This document shows, piece by piece, positions 1-11,640 of a stretch of DNA of 64,000 nucleotides. Source of the DNA: Silene latifolia. Taxonomy: Eukaryota > Streptophyta > Magnoliopsida > Caryophyllales > Caryophyllaceae. Location: positions 26,972,152-27,036,151 of the forward strand of contig NC_133536.1 of NCBI RefSeq assembly GCF_048544455.1, in the 5' to 3' direction. Position 1 is the first letter of the stretch. Each line of letters starts with the position of its first letter. A program made the position numbers and the translations under genes. The notes beneath the pieces were generated by a model. It did not search any database. It was given only the letters and a program-made list of their open reading frames with translations, and was not told the DNA's origin.

Positions 1-856
1 ACAACAAGGCTTTACCCTCTAAGTGAATTGACACCATTTTGACTCTAACATTTTGAGAAGTTGCATCCACTTCAAAGAACTGCTCTACTTTGTACAACCA
101 ACCCTGAATATCGTCCCCCCAAAATTTAGGAAATTCAATCTTAGAAAAACGCCCAAAATTAGAATTAGGGTTAGGGTTTACTTGAGTACCTCCATTAAGA
201 AATCCCCTGCCATTGTGATGCTGGGAATTGGCTGCCAATTGATTCAATTGCCGCAACATTTCCTCCATGCGAGCATTAGATTGCTCTAACCCCTGCCCTT
301 GCACCTTCAATGCAGTTTGCCAATCCACCCGATCCTGTTGTTGTTTCTGGGTAATTACCCCCAAAGTTGCTTGAATGCTGACCATATCTTCTTGAACTTG
401 CTTCAATTTACCCTCCAATGATTGAAAGGAATCTTCAAGTTGATTTTCAGAACTACGCATAACCCTGTTGTTCACCATTGTTGAACTGTTGAAGCTTGTG
501 CCCAGAAAGGAAGTTTGATACCACTTGCAATGAACTCTAAAAATGGATATGAATTCCAGGAATAATCGAGGAAAACTGAGACAATAATAGGATTCTTATG
601 AAGAGAAAAGAATCGAATGTTTCGTCTTATTGATTTTGGTAATTGAAAGATTACAGAGGAATGTTTAGAGAGAGAAATAAGAGAGATTACAGCAAAAATG
701 AATGAATGATTCTAACAACTACCACAACTTATTTAAGGACAGTTCTAACAACTTTTCCCGCCAAAACTCTCTAACGAATTCATTAGAATTACATTTCACC
801 GGCGACCAATCATTATGACTCCTATTTCTTATTACTTCTAATTTCCTCTCATTACA
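1..856 (-). mobile_element. Ty3/gypsy LTR retrotransposon, 5' end (runs off window)
   Basis: A gypsy-type element on the minus strand. The putative 5' LTR lies at about 526-856 (331 bp, ends TGTAATG...CATTGCA). It is followed after two bases by a primer-binding-like TGGTATCAAAC, then by the start of gag at about 479. The gag stretch reads MVNNRVMRSSENQLEDSF..., a coiled N-terminus rich in Gln and Glu, then a retrotransposon gag core (FPKFWGDDIQGWLYKVEQFF). The visible part looks uninterrupted; protease, RT and integrase would lie left of the window. It sits inside the kinase exon of an LRK10L gene. Age cannot be judged because the second LTR is outside the window. Confidence 0.75.
526..856 (-). 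repeat. Putative 5' LTR of the gypsy element
   Basis: Boundaries are inferred from terminal TG...CA, the short inverted ends (TGTAATG/CATTGCA), the primer-binding-like site just inside, and the abrupt loss of kinase coding at 857. The partner LTR is not in the window. Confidence 0.6.
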
Positions 857-2743
857 ATATCAAGGCTCTTTTGTTACCTTCAAAGCAAAAACCCAAAAGA
901 ATAACAATATTAACATGGTTAGTTCTACTTATGCTAGCTACCTCGTTGAGGAAATCTTCACCGTCTCCTTTTGATTTTTTTAGGACCTTCACCGCTACAA
1001 GGCGGCCACTGCTTAATTTGCCTTTGTAAACAGTAGCATAGCCACCCTCACCAAGTTTCTCTTTGAAATCATTGGTGATTTTCTTTAAATTCTTGTATGT
1101 GTGCCTTGTTAAAGCAAAGGAACCATAAATTTGTAAGAATGCATCAACATTGCGGCATGTTTTTGCTTCTGAGCTCCAGAAAGTAGCAAACTTGTGACTT
1201 GATCTGTTATTTCGGAGATACCAGGCAATAATGAGAATAAAAATCCCTATCCCTACTGCTAAAGAGGCTTCAAAAGACGGGTTCACATCGATATTGTCAG
1301 ATAAATTTTAACATTAAGAACTACAAGAGGAATGTATCACGACAACAACACTAGATTACCTGATACCACAATTATGAGTCGCCTTAATTTGTTTATTGCT
1401 GTGGAGTTAAGGATGAGAAATTAAAGCATATTAGCAAGTGAAATACAAAACCGTGAAATCTAAAGATTGACGTTTTTTATAAGAACGTTGTGCTCTATGC
1501 ATGTTAATGACTGCTGAATGACCAAATTACATGTACGAGGATTGAAGAGTTGTAGAGCTGGAAAAATTGATCTTTATCCAACTCATTCAAAATCCAAAAT
1601 TCCTTGATACAATGCAATTTTTGCTAGACCAGACAGTGACCCGTTTCAAAGTTATCCAGTTTTAAACCAACCAATTCAGAAAAGACCCATTCCAACATGA
1701 CCCTAAAAATACCCGAAAGGACTATTTTGAAAGTATACTAAGGATATCCACATAAAAAAATAACAAAACTTGAACAGATAAACATAATACGACCCAACTC
1801 GAACCAAATCATCCGACCTATAACCACCCAAGTGACCGAACCCAAATTGACTCTAAACAACTCGATATTACACATCCAAGAATGAAGATAGACTTAACCT
1901 CGAAATGAACTAACTTGATCCAAATTATATTTAATATACACCCAAAATGACTCGATTTAAACTAACCTTAACCAACCTGAATGCCTCTTTTGCTAGGTTT
2001 AGTGAGCAAGTAATTTAGAAAAAGTAGATACTAAATTTACTTACCTGGCTTGCAGAGGCACAAAAAATCGGAAGACGGAGATGAGTCACATATACAACCG
2101 GAGTTATGACACTTGTCACAGTCTAAGGAATTCTCAACATTCGCCATAAAAGGCCTAATACTCCGTAGAAAGGCTTCTGGAGGCGTAAATTTGTTGCAAG
2201 ATGCATTTTGGGATAGGCATGATTGCATGAAGTGTAGTACTGATCTTGACATTCGAAAGAACTTTCACAGCATAATATCGAGCCATCACTACGATTTGGA
2301 AATATCCCTTCGCTGCAATTCTGATTGAAGTCAATCTTCTCAATACTTTTGTTCAACTGAAGCATCTCACCTAAATCTCTTCCGTAATCTCGTGGGTTAT
2401 TATATTCCAGTTTGCCATGGAGTTCAGGAGTTACGTTATAACCTGTGAAAGCGAAGCTGAAAACATCATAAGCTACCAAGTCGTTCGGGCCAATTTTCAG
2501 ATAAGGGTGAAGACCGTTTGGGTCATTGTCAATACACCAAAGCTGCAACACCGGGTCGCCACAGTATCGAGGCTTACCATCTTCCCTAAACGGGTACCCG
2601 ATATTTTCTAGGTTCCCACGTACATATGATACAGAAAAGGATGTCATATTCCAGTCATCAACACCTTTAGATGAAGGCAATCCAACAAAGACGATAACTA
2701 TGGTGAGAGAGAGGGTGTGCCAGGATGATATTAAGGATATCAT
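857..2743 (-). pseudogene. LRK10L-type receptor-like kinase, disrupted by a retrotransposon
   Basis: Host gene on the minus strand. Exon 1 (2743 to 2045) starts at the Met of MISLISSWHTLSLTIVIV, a good signal peptide, rather than at an in-frame Met 35 codons upstream. It encodes a GUB_WAK-like ectodomain (NIGYPF, then RYCGDP) and the Cys-rich WAK-associated end (CDKCHNSG...FLCLCKPG), followed by a GT donor at 2044. The first part and the Cys-rich end are in different frames, so there is a frameshift between about 2240 and 2300. The downstream exon (about 1286 to 857) has a membrane segment ([20 protein letters not shown]) and the start of a kinase domain: glycine loop [14 protein letters not shown] lysine, [18 protein letters not shown]. 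It then ends at the LTR of the gypsy insertion, where relatives continue YEFMPNGSL. The remaining kinase lobe must lie beyond the element. Family members are cell-surface kinases. The frameshift plus the insertion indicate a dead gene. Confidence 0.85.
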
Positions 2744-2849
2744 TTGCCAATATCTGATATGAAAACTCACATATGAAAGGGTATCCTCTTGCTGTGAAAA
2801 TTTCAGATGCACCTTCAGCGCTATTAATAATGAGAGATCCCGTCTCAAA

Positions 2850-3159
2850 AGCTAGTTCAAAGGGTAGTAGAGCCGTATTTCTATATAGATCTTAGTCTCC
2901 TATATGAACGATGTGGGACACTTGCAATGGACCGTATCAGTTTGCGTGAATAATTCAGCATTCATTCAATTATTATGTGATGTGATTTATGTCTAGCCAA
3001 ATATATACAATCCTAGCTATCAGCTACAATTAGGTGCACCAAATTTCTTCATTTAGGTCTGCAAAGCAATTTCACGCTTCTATCGCATTTCTTTCAATAC
3101 TTAAACACGCTACTTAATGCTTTCGCCATCTTACAACAAAAATAGAAGGAAGTAAGCGA
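2850..3159. other. Spacer upstream of the LRK10L gene
   Basis: AT-rich sequence that would hold the kinase gene promoter. I see no coding potential, clear TATA box or repeat structure. Confidence 0.4.
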
Positions 3160-3331
3160 TGCTTTTACCATGGTAAAATATACTAGTGGTTAGGGGTTCG
3201 ATTCCTAACTCTTACGAATGAAAAAAACAAATTTTGGAGGAGTCTACCATTAAGTTGCCTTCGGTATTTCGGAAGAGATTACCCAATTATTGGTAAGAGA
3301 TACTCCTGGTTAACACAAAAAAAAAAATATA
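3160..3331 (+). mobile_element. SINE-like element (tRNA-derived head, A tail)
   Basis: Contains a box-B match GGTTCGATTCC near 3196 preceded by a weak box-A-like stretch, then a body with TTGGAGGAGTCTACC and an A-run at the end (about 3320). A second copy of the body, with its own A tail, lies at about 45.30-45.50 kb. RNA polymerase III boxes, a shared body and an A tail are the marks of plant SINEs. Exact ends were not determined. Confidence 0.5.
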
Positions 3332-4454
3332 CTAGTTGTAGCCTTTTAGATGTGGGCATAACTTAGATCAATATTATTACCAAAAAAAGAAATAACTTAG
3401 ATCAATACTATGCTGAACACAAATTATTAATGACAAGCCGTCTAAAGCTTAAAACATGTCAAATAAATAAATTGGAAAAACCGGAATACTTAAGTAACAG
3501 CAAAAAGTTTGTTCCATCTATCTAAATAGTACAATTTAATTTGTTTTAAACTTAAAACGAATATGCATATCTTACGAGACCAATTGTATTCTAGGTTGTG
3601 TCGGCATTTAAACTGAGAGATCAGATTTCACACTTGCACTAAACTCAGTGTTAATAGGTATTCAATGACGAAGACGGATTCGAATCCATGGCCTATTGTT
3701 AGGATAACTCCGTATTAATCACTAAATTAAGACATCTTCAATATTCAAATGACTATAAAACTACGAAAACGGACACTATTATTAAAATTCGAAGTATGCA
3801 GTAAAAAAAACATACCAGACCAAAATTTGATTTTAGAGGGTGAAAAAGAGGATCATGGCCGCTTTCGTAATAAACAATCCTGCCGAGAATAAGAGTTAAC
3901 TCAATTGGTAAGCTATAAAGTTTGGGGTTCGATTCTCAACTGCACATAAACAATCATGTCCATATCATGGTATGGAGATTTGTGGAACGTTTCGAGTGAC
4001 GAGCCAAAGTACTTCTTGGGCCAAACATCCCTGGCCCTTTCATTATGGCCTCATTTCAAGGAGTAGACGGCTCACTTGGGGTTCGTGATGGGCCAGGTTG
4101 AAAACTTGGAAGTCGAAAGAGATCTTTATTGGGTCAGTTTTTTGACAACTTAACTAAGGTCAAATTTTCTACAAATAATACTAGACCCGAAAAACTAACC
4201 GGATCCGAATAGTTCGGCATGTATTAGAAAATAGAACTAGCATATAACCCGTAACTTGAACTGAGCCAAACATATCCCTATTTGATTCGAATTTTTGCAA
4301 TCTTAAATGACTTGACACGTATGAAACTCGAATTGACCCAAACATACCTAAACATGCTTTTAAGACCATTCTTTATACTCCATCTGTCCTCCTACTCATT
4401 AGTTATCAATTGAATTCGGTACAAAGATCAAGGAAGTGTGAGATAAAACATTTT
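3332..4454. other. AT-rich spacer with a second SINE-like head near 3.9 kb
   Basis: No gene is seen. At 3893-3943 a tRNA-like box A (GAGTTAACTCAATTGGTAAG) and box B (GGGTTCGATTC) occur at the right spacing, suggesting another SINE fragment. A weaker box B (GGATTCGAATCC) lies near 3676. Confidence 0.4.
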
Positions 4455-4674
4455 AATAATAATACGTATATACTAAATCCCGCACGTTTGTTTGCTAAAT
4501 CCTACACATTTTACCCTAAATTTCCATATTTGCCCTTTGGTACAAAAAACAGAATTCAAAAGACTACTAAAAAATAAAAAAGACTTCTCTCTCTTAACCT
4601 AATCAATCCCTTCATCGTTCAACTATTATGGATCGTTTTTATCAATAATTTTTATTAACACCGTCTTTTAGTCG

Positions 4675-5112
4675 ATGTATTTGTTATTAAAAATCACGGT
4701 TTTTCTAACAATTAGGGTTTGGATTAATTGGTTGTTGAAGGGTGGTTGTGGAGACGTCGGGTCGAAGTATGGTGGTCGGAGAAGTCGGCGTCGGGTGAAG
4801 GGTGGTCAAGAGGCGGTGGTTGTAGGTTATAACGTCGGTTGTAAATTACAGAACGGGATGGGTATGATTGATAAGGGTGTGATAGATGGGTTGCTATGTG
4901 AAAGTGCAGTGCTTAAAGGAGTGACCCCTGAAGCGGAGGATGTGGCTAACGCGGCGTTGTATTTGGCAAGTGATGAGGCGAAGTTTGTGAATGGGCTTAA
5001 CTTAATGGTTGATGGTGGGTATAGTGTTAGTAACCCTTCTTTCTCCATGGCAGTACACAAGCTCTTTGCTTTGGGGAGGGGGTTGTCGAACTGTTTAGCT
5101 ATTTGTTTATGA
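4675..5112 (+). pseudogene. Short-chain dehydrogenase/reductase C-terminal fragment
   Basis: An open frame of 145 codons whose last half is unmistakably the C-terminus of a plant SDR110C-type dehydrogenase (secoisolariciresinol dehydrogenase-like): [20 protein letters not shown], then [19 protein letters not shown]. The Rossmann TGxxxGxG motif and the YxxxK catalytic pair are absent, so it cannot be an enzyme. The first ~60 residues are low-complexity Gly/Arg-rich sequence with no family match I recognise. It lies inside the Pack-MULE, so it is most likely a captured 3' exon. Transcription is unknown. Confidence 0.75.
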
Positions 5113-5223
5113 CTCTTGTCTTCAACTAGTTTTAGCTATATTATACTCTAGTTTTGCAACACACTCTTATCTTCAACAAGTGAAAACCATCTGATTACAT
5201 TTCATCAATTACATTAACCAAAA

Positions 5224-5478
5224 TCAATGTTTAATAAAACAAACACAAGAACATAAAATTACAAACAGCTTGATTACAAACAAGACTTGTTCCTCGGACG
5301 TATATCCCCGTCGCTTGGCTTCACCAAAGAACGATCTGTTGCAGCGTTCTAAAGACTGCAGCCTGGGTTGGATATCTAGCTTACCAAAAATCGATTCAGC
5401 GAGATTCAGCATTGTAACGACTTGTTCCTCGGATTCATACCTCAAATTTCCTACAAAATCAACCAAATAATGCTCCAA
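5224..5478 (-). pseudogene. Unrecognised captured fragment inside the Pack-MULE
   Basis: An 84-codon open frame with two similar pieces (YESEEQV and YTSEEQV), giving an internal repeat of about 45 residues. I do not recognise the family. Its position beside the F-box/LRR fragment on the same strand suggests it may come from the same or another captured host gene. It may also be chance. Confidence 0.3.
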
Positions 5479-5567
5479 TTACACTCAAACCCACTTCACA
5501 CACATAAAGTTCTCAACCAGAGATAAATGCTCCATATTAGACAGCATTTGGAAGAGTTTAAGCTGGG

Positions 5568-5876
5568 TTAGAAGAGAGTCCTCACAACACGTATGCCGCA
5601 GAGGAGCTTCAACAGAGATGTGAGAGCATTCATATTTGTATAACAGTATTGAGTAGATAAATTGTCGTTGTACTGAAAATACTGCAAATTAGGGGTATCA
5701 ATATGCGTAAGGTCACTGTTATTCTCTTCATCGTCTTTCCAAATAATTAGTACCAGTTTCCTAAGAAAACGAGAAGAAATGTCCATGAGATCTAATTGAT
5801 GGTCGGCTGCGGGGAGGGGCTGTCGAATCGGGATGGTCGGCTGCGGGGAAAGTGCTGTCGGCGCGAGGACAGGCAT
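5568..5876 (-). pseudogene. F-box/LRR (FBD-type) gene fragment
   Basis: An open frame reading SSRFLRKLVLIIWKDDEE, then THIDTPNLQYFQYNDNLS, the style of the LRR segment of plant F-box/LRR-repeat proteins, where 'aPNLxxFxYxDxL' recurs. No F-box or FBD domain is present. The first ~40 residues are Pro-rich and probably not part of the captured gene. Orientation is opposite to the dehydrogenase fragment, so the Pack-MULE took up at least two sources. Confidence 0.6.
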
Positions 5877-6236
5877 GTGAAGGGATGGTCGTCGGGTGGA
5901 TGTGGGTGTGGTGGGGTGGGGTGGTCGGCGGCGAAGGGAAGGGCGGTGAGAGAGGATGCCGGTAGAAAAATATTTGGGGTTTTTTAATTTCTCTTGTTTC
6001 TCCTTTGATGGGGAGAGAAATGAGAGGGGTAGTCTTGGAATATGGTGAAATTAAGTGCGGGATTGAATAAAATGATGTGCGGGATTTAGCACGTCCAATA
6101 ATAATATTGGAGCACAAATCTTCTATACATGGACACTGACAAAATAAATTTTATTATAAATAGAAACGATAACTATTAACTTATACACTTAAAAATGAAA
6201 AATGATAATTATTGTCTGTTGACTAGAATATAAGAA

Positions 6237-6424
6237 CACAAATTCTCATTTGTGATGGCGATATCCATCACAAATTTGTGACAGGTACCGTTTCCTCTCA
6301 CAAAATGACCATGGAGAGGTGAGTGGGAAGCACATGGGGGGTGCCCCATCTTGTCCTCTCTCCCCTTTTTGTGAGAGGTCACAAGCTTGTGACGGGATTA
6401 ACCCATCACAAGCAAGACTAGCTG
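6237..6424. mobile_element. MULE-type MITE, copy B1
   Basis: 188 bp starting CACAAATTCTCATTTGTG, flanked by perfect 9-bp repeats ATATAAGAA (6228-6236 and 6425-6433). Related copies: B2 (6435), B3 (49724), B4 (35.96 kb), and a sister subfamily A at 11641, 37350 and 44822. Confidence 0.85.
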
Positions 6425-6577
6425 ATATAAGAATCAGTTAGTCTTGCTGAATAAGGGTCGGAGCAAGTGACGGGTAATGTCACTCACAAAACGGATAGGT
6501 GGGACAAGGTGGGGGCACCTCCATGTGCTTCCCTCTCTCCTCTATTTGGGTCATTTGTGAGAGGAAATGGTATCCGT

Positions 6578-6813
6578 TAATACGAGTCCAGCCCATCCAC
6601 ACACAACGGTCAGCCCAAGTCTACCTCCCAACGGCTCCCTTCCTCTATTTAGGGGAATTATCTTCCTTCCTCTCATAAGGATATTCACTAGCCATTAGTG
6701 AATATTTAGCTACCGTAAATATCGTACATATGATGTATATATATAGTTTCTTATATTATTCTTGTACACACAATTCATACGATTGATTATATGAATAACA
6801 TACAAGTTTATCA
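6578..6813 (+). repeat. 5' LTR of Copia element 1
   Basis: 236 bp, begins TAATACGAG and ends TTTATCA; matches 11321-11556. TATATATA near 6735 may be its TATA box. Confidence 0.92.
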
Positions 6814-9800
6814 TGGTATCAGCTAGGTTATTTATTTCATAAACAAAACACGTTCCTTTCCTCTGCCGTCTCCCCTGTTCCTTTCGAAATCTCAGAATGA
6901 CGAACCCCGAAAACACCACCATTGTCGACTCCTCTAAATCCCAAAACTATTCATTCGTTCATGTCGAAAACCCGAATAACAATATCACTCCGATCATCTT
7001 TAATGGCCAAAATTACGACGAATGGTTCCGTGCTTTTCTTCTTGCTTTGCTTGCAAAAGGGAAGAGCGAGTATCTCGATGGAACCGTAACGAAACCTGCT
7101 GTCACGGCTGCTAATTACTCGGCATGGCGCTCAACTAATGCACTGGTAACAGCATGGATCCTCAATTCCCTCGACTCATCAATCAGGAGAACGATCTCCC
7201 TCCGTCCCGAGGCAAAGCAGGTATGGACCGATATCAAAAACCGCTTTTGTCAAAACAACGATGCTAGTATTTACCGTTTGCAGGCTGATCTTCTTGCGTG
7301 CCGTCAAGGAACCACCGAGTCCCTCATGGCTTATTATGGTCGTATGACTGCGATTTGGGACGACATCCTTGACACTGACCCTCTCCCGTCATGCTCCTGT
7401 AACCCGTGCTCTTGTGACTGGGTTCAAATCATGGCGGCTCGACGTGACAAAAAACGTGTCCGTGATTTTCTCATGGGCCTCGATGATCGGTTCGATAACG
7501 CTCGTTCTAATATACTCGGTACCAATCCTCTCCCTGCTCTTGAATTTGTTTACAATAGGCTTCTTCAGGAAGAGGGGGTTCGTTCCCTTCACCCTATGAA
7601 AACAGAGACCCGACTAGAAACTATGGCGTTTGCCACACGGGTTACTCACGGCCATAAGAATTCGGGGGGGGGGGAGGGGGGGACACCGTGACACTCGTAC
7701 TGACCGTCCCAATCCCTCCGACAATCGACCCTTTTGTATTGCTTGTCAAAGATTTGGCCACTTCTTTAAAGTTTGCTATCGGGTTACCGGAAATATTCCC
7801 AAATGGTGGGGTGACCGACCCCGAGACCGTGTCTATCTCCCTCGCAATGCGACCGACATGAGTTAGGCCGTATTTGTTTCCGACGAGGCAGGCCGTGCTC
7901 GATGGGCAGCACGCAAGTCCTCCATGAACTCGTCCTCTGCTCGTTCCCAAAACACGGATGCTGCCCCTGTTTTGCCGCGTGCTCACATGGCCAGCAACCA
8001 CACCCAACCTCCTGGTATGTCCCTTCATCCTCTCGTCCTCCGGTTAACAACCTTGACAGGCTCGATTTGAATAACCTCAGTCCTAAAAAACTTGAGGAAC
8101 TCACTCAGTGGTAGAAGTCACGAAAAAATGATGCCTCTGAACAATTGAATGGTAATTTTTCTAGTTCATCTTGGATAATTGATACGGGATCATCCCATCA
8201 CATGTCGGGATGCCTCGCTAATTTTATTAATTTACGTAATATCACCCCTCTGAGTGTCGGCCTACCCAATGGGGACATGGCTATGGCCACTCAAAGTGGC
8301 GATATACGTTTATCTTCCCGTCTTATTTTACGAAATGTGTTATATGCGGCGAACTTACATTGCAATTTAATATCTGTTTCTAGCCTTTTACTTGACGACT
8401 CGTTAATTATACAATTTTCTCGTCAACTTTGTCTCATTCAGGACCGTTCCTCGAAGACGGTGATTGGTGCGGGTGAACAAATCGAGGGATTATATTATTT
8501 GCAGGGCGTTCGATCAGACGATGTCCAGAGTTATAACACCAATGTCGTTGATGAGGTCGAATTGTGGCACCGTAGGTTGGGGCATCCATCATCCAACATT
8601 TCTCGTTTTTTACCTATTTCAAATAAAAACAGTATTTCCTCTTCTTTTCATAGCAGTATTTTTGATTTGATACACTGTGATTTATGGGGATCCTATTCTG
8701 AAAATGCTTCCTGTGGTTCGCAATATTTTTTAACAATTGTTGACGATTTTTCTAGGACCACATGGGTTTATTTATTACGTCGAAAAAGCGATACCCGTCA
8801 AACTTTGATAAATTATTTTGCCTTAATTGAGCGACAATTTCATAAACGAATTAAAATTATTCGAAGCGATAATGGCACTGAGTTTACTTGTCTCGAAAAT
8901 TTCTTTCATGAAAACGATATTATTTTTCAAAATTCTATGGTCGATACCCCACAACAAAATGCTCGAGTCGAACGTAAACACCGTCACATTTTAAATGTTG
9001 CTCGTGCCCTCTTATTTCAAGCAAGACTACCTATCCTCTTTTGGGGAGAATGTATTCTTGCTGCGGTCTATCTAATTAATCGAACCCCGAGTAGTATACA
9101 TAACGGTAAAACTCCCTATGAAATTTTATTCGACAAACCCCCACCCACAAGTCACATTCGTACCTTTGGTTGCTTATGCTACGCCCGGAATATCAATCGA
9201 TCTCGAGACAAATTTGCACCGCGTGGCCGTAAATGTGTCTTCCTAGGTTACCCATTTGGTAAAAAGAGGTGGAAAGTCTACGACTTAGACACGGGTACCC
9301 ATTTTTTGTCTCGAGACGTAGTGTTCATCGAACACGAGTTCCCCTACTGCTCCCTCAACATACACGACGAACCCCACCCAACCCCATCCTTTATTGACGA
9401 CACTCTCATCCCCATCAAACACATTATACCTCCCTCGACCACCCAACCACCACCCGACACCACACCCGACGCCCAAACCGACCCCACAGCGGTCGCTACC
9501 AGCTCACCCACAAACGACACACCCCAGCCCAACCATACAACCGAAACACACCCTGAACCCGTCACTTTGGGTAAAGGGCACCGTACCAAAATCCCAAGTA
9601 CTCGCCTTAAAGGTTTCGTCCGCCCTCAAATCAATCCCTTGACTCACGTTCTCACCGCGTCATCATCCTCTTCAGGTACTAAGTATCCTATCTCACATTT
9701 TATTGATTATTCTAAATTTTCTACTAACCACAAATCTTTTTTAGCGGCCGTGACCGAAAATTACGAGCCGAATTCTTTTCACGAAGCAATGCAGGTACCT

Positions 9801-11320
9801 CATTGGCAGGCGGCCATGAAGAACGAAATTACAACTCTCGAACGTAACAACACTTGGACACTCGAACATCTCCCGCCCGGTAAAAAGGCCATTGGCTCAA
9901 AGTGGGTCTATAAAATTAAATATCATGCCGATGGGTCCATCAAACGCTATAAAGCCCGTCTCGTGGTCATGGGAAATAGACAAATCGAAGGAGTCGATTT
10001 TCAAGAAATATTTGCACCTACAGTCAAGATGGTCACAGTCCGTATTTTACTTACCATTGCAGCTGCAAAGAATTAGGTCATTCACCAAATTGATGTCCAC
10101 AATGCATTCCTTCATGGAGACCTCGACGAAGAAGTCTATATGAAACCGCCTCCGGGTTTCACACAATCTACCGATGGCAAAGTTTGTCGCCTACGAAAAT
10201 TATTATATGGGCTCCGACAAGCCCCCCGATGTTGGTATGCCAAGCTCGCCGTCGCACTTATCTCCTACGGATTCAAGCAATGCCCATATGATCACTCACT
10301 TTTCTCCATTATCACGCCCGGCACCGAGGTACATGTTCTCATTTATGTCGACGATCTTGTCATATGTGGAAACAAGACAACCATGGTCGATCAATTTAAA
10401 GCTTACCTCGGCAACTGTTTTCACATGAAGGACCTGGGTCCATTAAAATACTTCCTCGGGTTAGAAATTGCTCGCAACAAAACAGGCCTATTTATATCCC
10501 AACGAAAATATGCCCTTGACATCCTCACCGAAGCTGGTCTAACCGGGTCCAAACCACAAACGATACCAATGGAACCCAATCACCATCTCGCTTCCACCAC
10601 CTCGCCTCTCATCACGGATCCTCAACCCTACCGTCGACTGATAGGCCGTCTTGTCTACCTTACCATCACTCGACCCGAATTGACATACTCCGTGCACATC
10701 CTAGCACAATTCATGCATGCCCCACGGATGGATCACTGGCAAGCCACCCTTCAGGTTGTTCGATATCTCAAAAGTAACCCCGGGCAAGGTATTCTCCTTC
10801 GTGCTGACAATGACCTGCGCCTCCATGCATACTGCGGCGCTGACTATGCAACATGTCCGACTAGTCGACGGTCGCTATCCGCTTATATTTTATTCCTTGG
10901 CAGCGCCCCCGTCTCTTGGAAAACGAAGAAGCAAAACACGGTCTCCAAATCCTCTTCTGAAGCAGAATATAGAGCCATGGCATATACGGTATGTGAAATT
11001 AAATGGATCAAAGGCTTGCTAAATTTTATGGGTATAACTCAAGAGAAGCCTATCGAGCTCCTATGCGATAATCAGTCAGCGCTTTACATAGCTCGCAATC
11101 CGGTTTTTCATGAACGCACCAAACACATCGAAGTCGATTGCCATTTTGTACGGGATGAGATACTTAAGCGCACAATCCAACCAAGCTACATCCATACAAA
11201 GGAACAATTGGCTGACATTCTGACCAAGGCTCTCGGACGCACCTCATTCGCTCATTTACTATCCAAGTTGGGCGTTTCAAATTTACACGCACCAACTTGG
11301 GGGGTGGAGGGGGGGAGGGG

Positions 11321-11556
11321 TAATACGAGTCCAGCCCATCCACACACAATGGTCAGCCCAAGTCTACCTCCCAACGGCTCCCTTCCTCTATTTAGGAGAA
11401 TTATCTTCCTTCCTCTTATAAGGATATTCACTAGCCGTTAGTGAATATTTAGCTACCGTAAATATCGTACATATGATGTATATATATAGTTGCTTATATT
11501 ATTCTTATACGCACAATTCATACGATTGATTATATGAATAACATACAAGTTTATCA
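11321..11556 (+). repeat. 3' LTR of Copia element 1
   Basis: 236 bp, same ends as the 5' LTR, preceded by a G-rich polypurine tract and followed by TCCGT. Confidence 0.92.
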
Positions 11557-11640
11557 TCCGTCACTCCGGAGTAACGGATACGTGCCGTCTTCAATGAAAT
11601 TTTGTGTATAAGAATACTTTGGAGTACATGTTAGCAAGTT

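Larger units (their letters stand above)
4464..6096. mobile_element. Pack-MULE-like element with captured gene fragments
   Basis: Flanked by perfect 9-bp direct repeats AATAATAAT (4455-4463 and 6097-6105), the target duplication length of Mutator-like elements. The ends carry inverted repeats sharing CTAAATCCCGCAC. Inside are a plus-strand fragment of a short-chain dehydrogenase (about 4860-5060) and minus-strand fragments of an F-box/LRR gene (about 5568-5786), and no transposase. A Mutator-like element carrying pieces of unrelated host genes fits a Pack-MULE. The 1.63-kb size is typical. Confidence 0.8.
6578..11556 (+). mobile_element. Ty1/copia retrotransposon 1 (full length, broken)
   Basis: A 4,979-bp element with two 236-bp LTRs and a perfect 5-bp target duplication TCCGT (6573-6577 and 11557-11561). 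The primer site TGGTATCAG abuts the 5' LTR and a G-rich polypurine tract precedes the 3' LTR. In order: gag (about 6.9-7.7 kb) with a CX2CX4HX4C knuckle, protease (WIIDTGSSHHMSG), GAG-pre-integrase (LWHRRLGHPS), integrase (IRSDNGTEF), RT (YVDD) and RNase H (KHIEVDCHFVRD). Domain order and motifs indicate Copia, probably Ale/Retrofit lineage. The coding region has about three or four breaks. The LTRs differ at about 7 of 236 sites (3%), which at usual plant rates suggests very roughly 1-2 Myr. LTR ends are TA...CA. Confidence 0.93.
6435..11606. mobile_element. MULE-type MITE, copy B2, split by a Copia insertion
   Basis: Inverted relative to B1, with TAGTCTTGCTGAA at its left and ATGAAATTTTGTG at its right end. 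It is flanked by perfect 9-bp repeats TATAAGAAT (6426-6434 and 11607-11615). The Copia element at 6578-11556 plus its 5-bp duplication interrupts it, so the two halves lie 5 kb apart. Its left target duplication overlaps that of B1 by 8 bases. Confidence 0.85.

Noticed and set aside
160-182. Telomere-like AGGGTTAGGGTTTA string
   Set aside because: It lies in the gag coding frame of the gypsy element (PNPNSNFG on the minus strand) and is only about two units long. GGGTTAGGG strings at 47.5-48.0 kb are likewise subterminal words of a hAT-like element.
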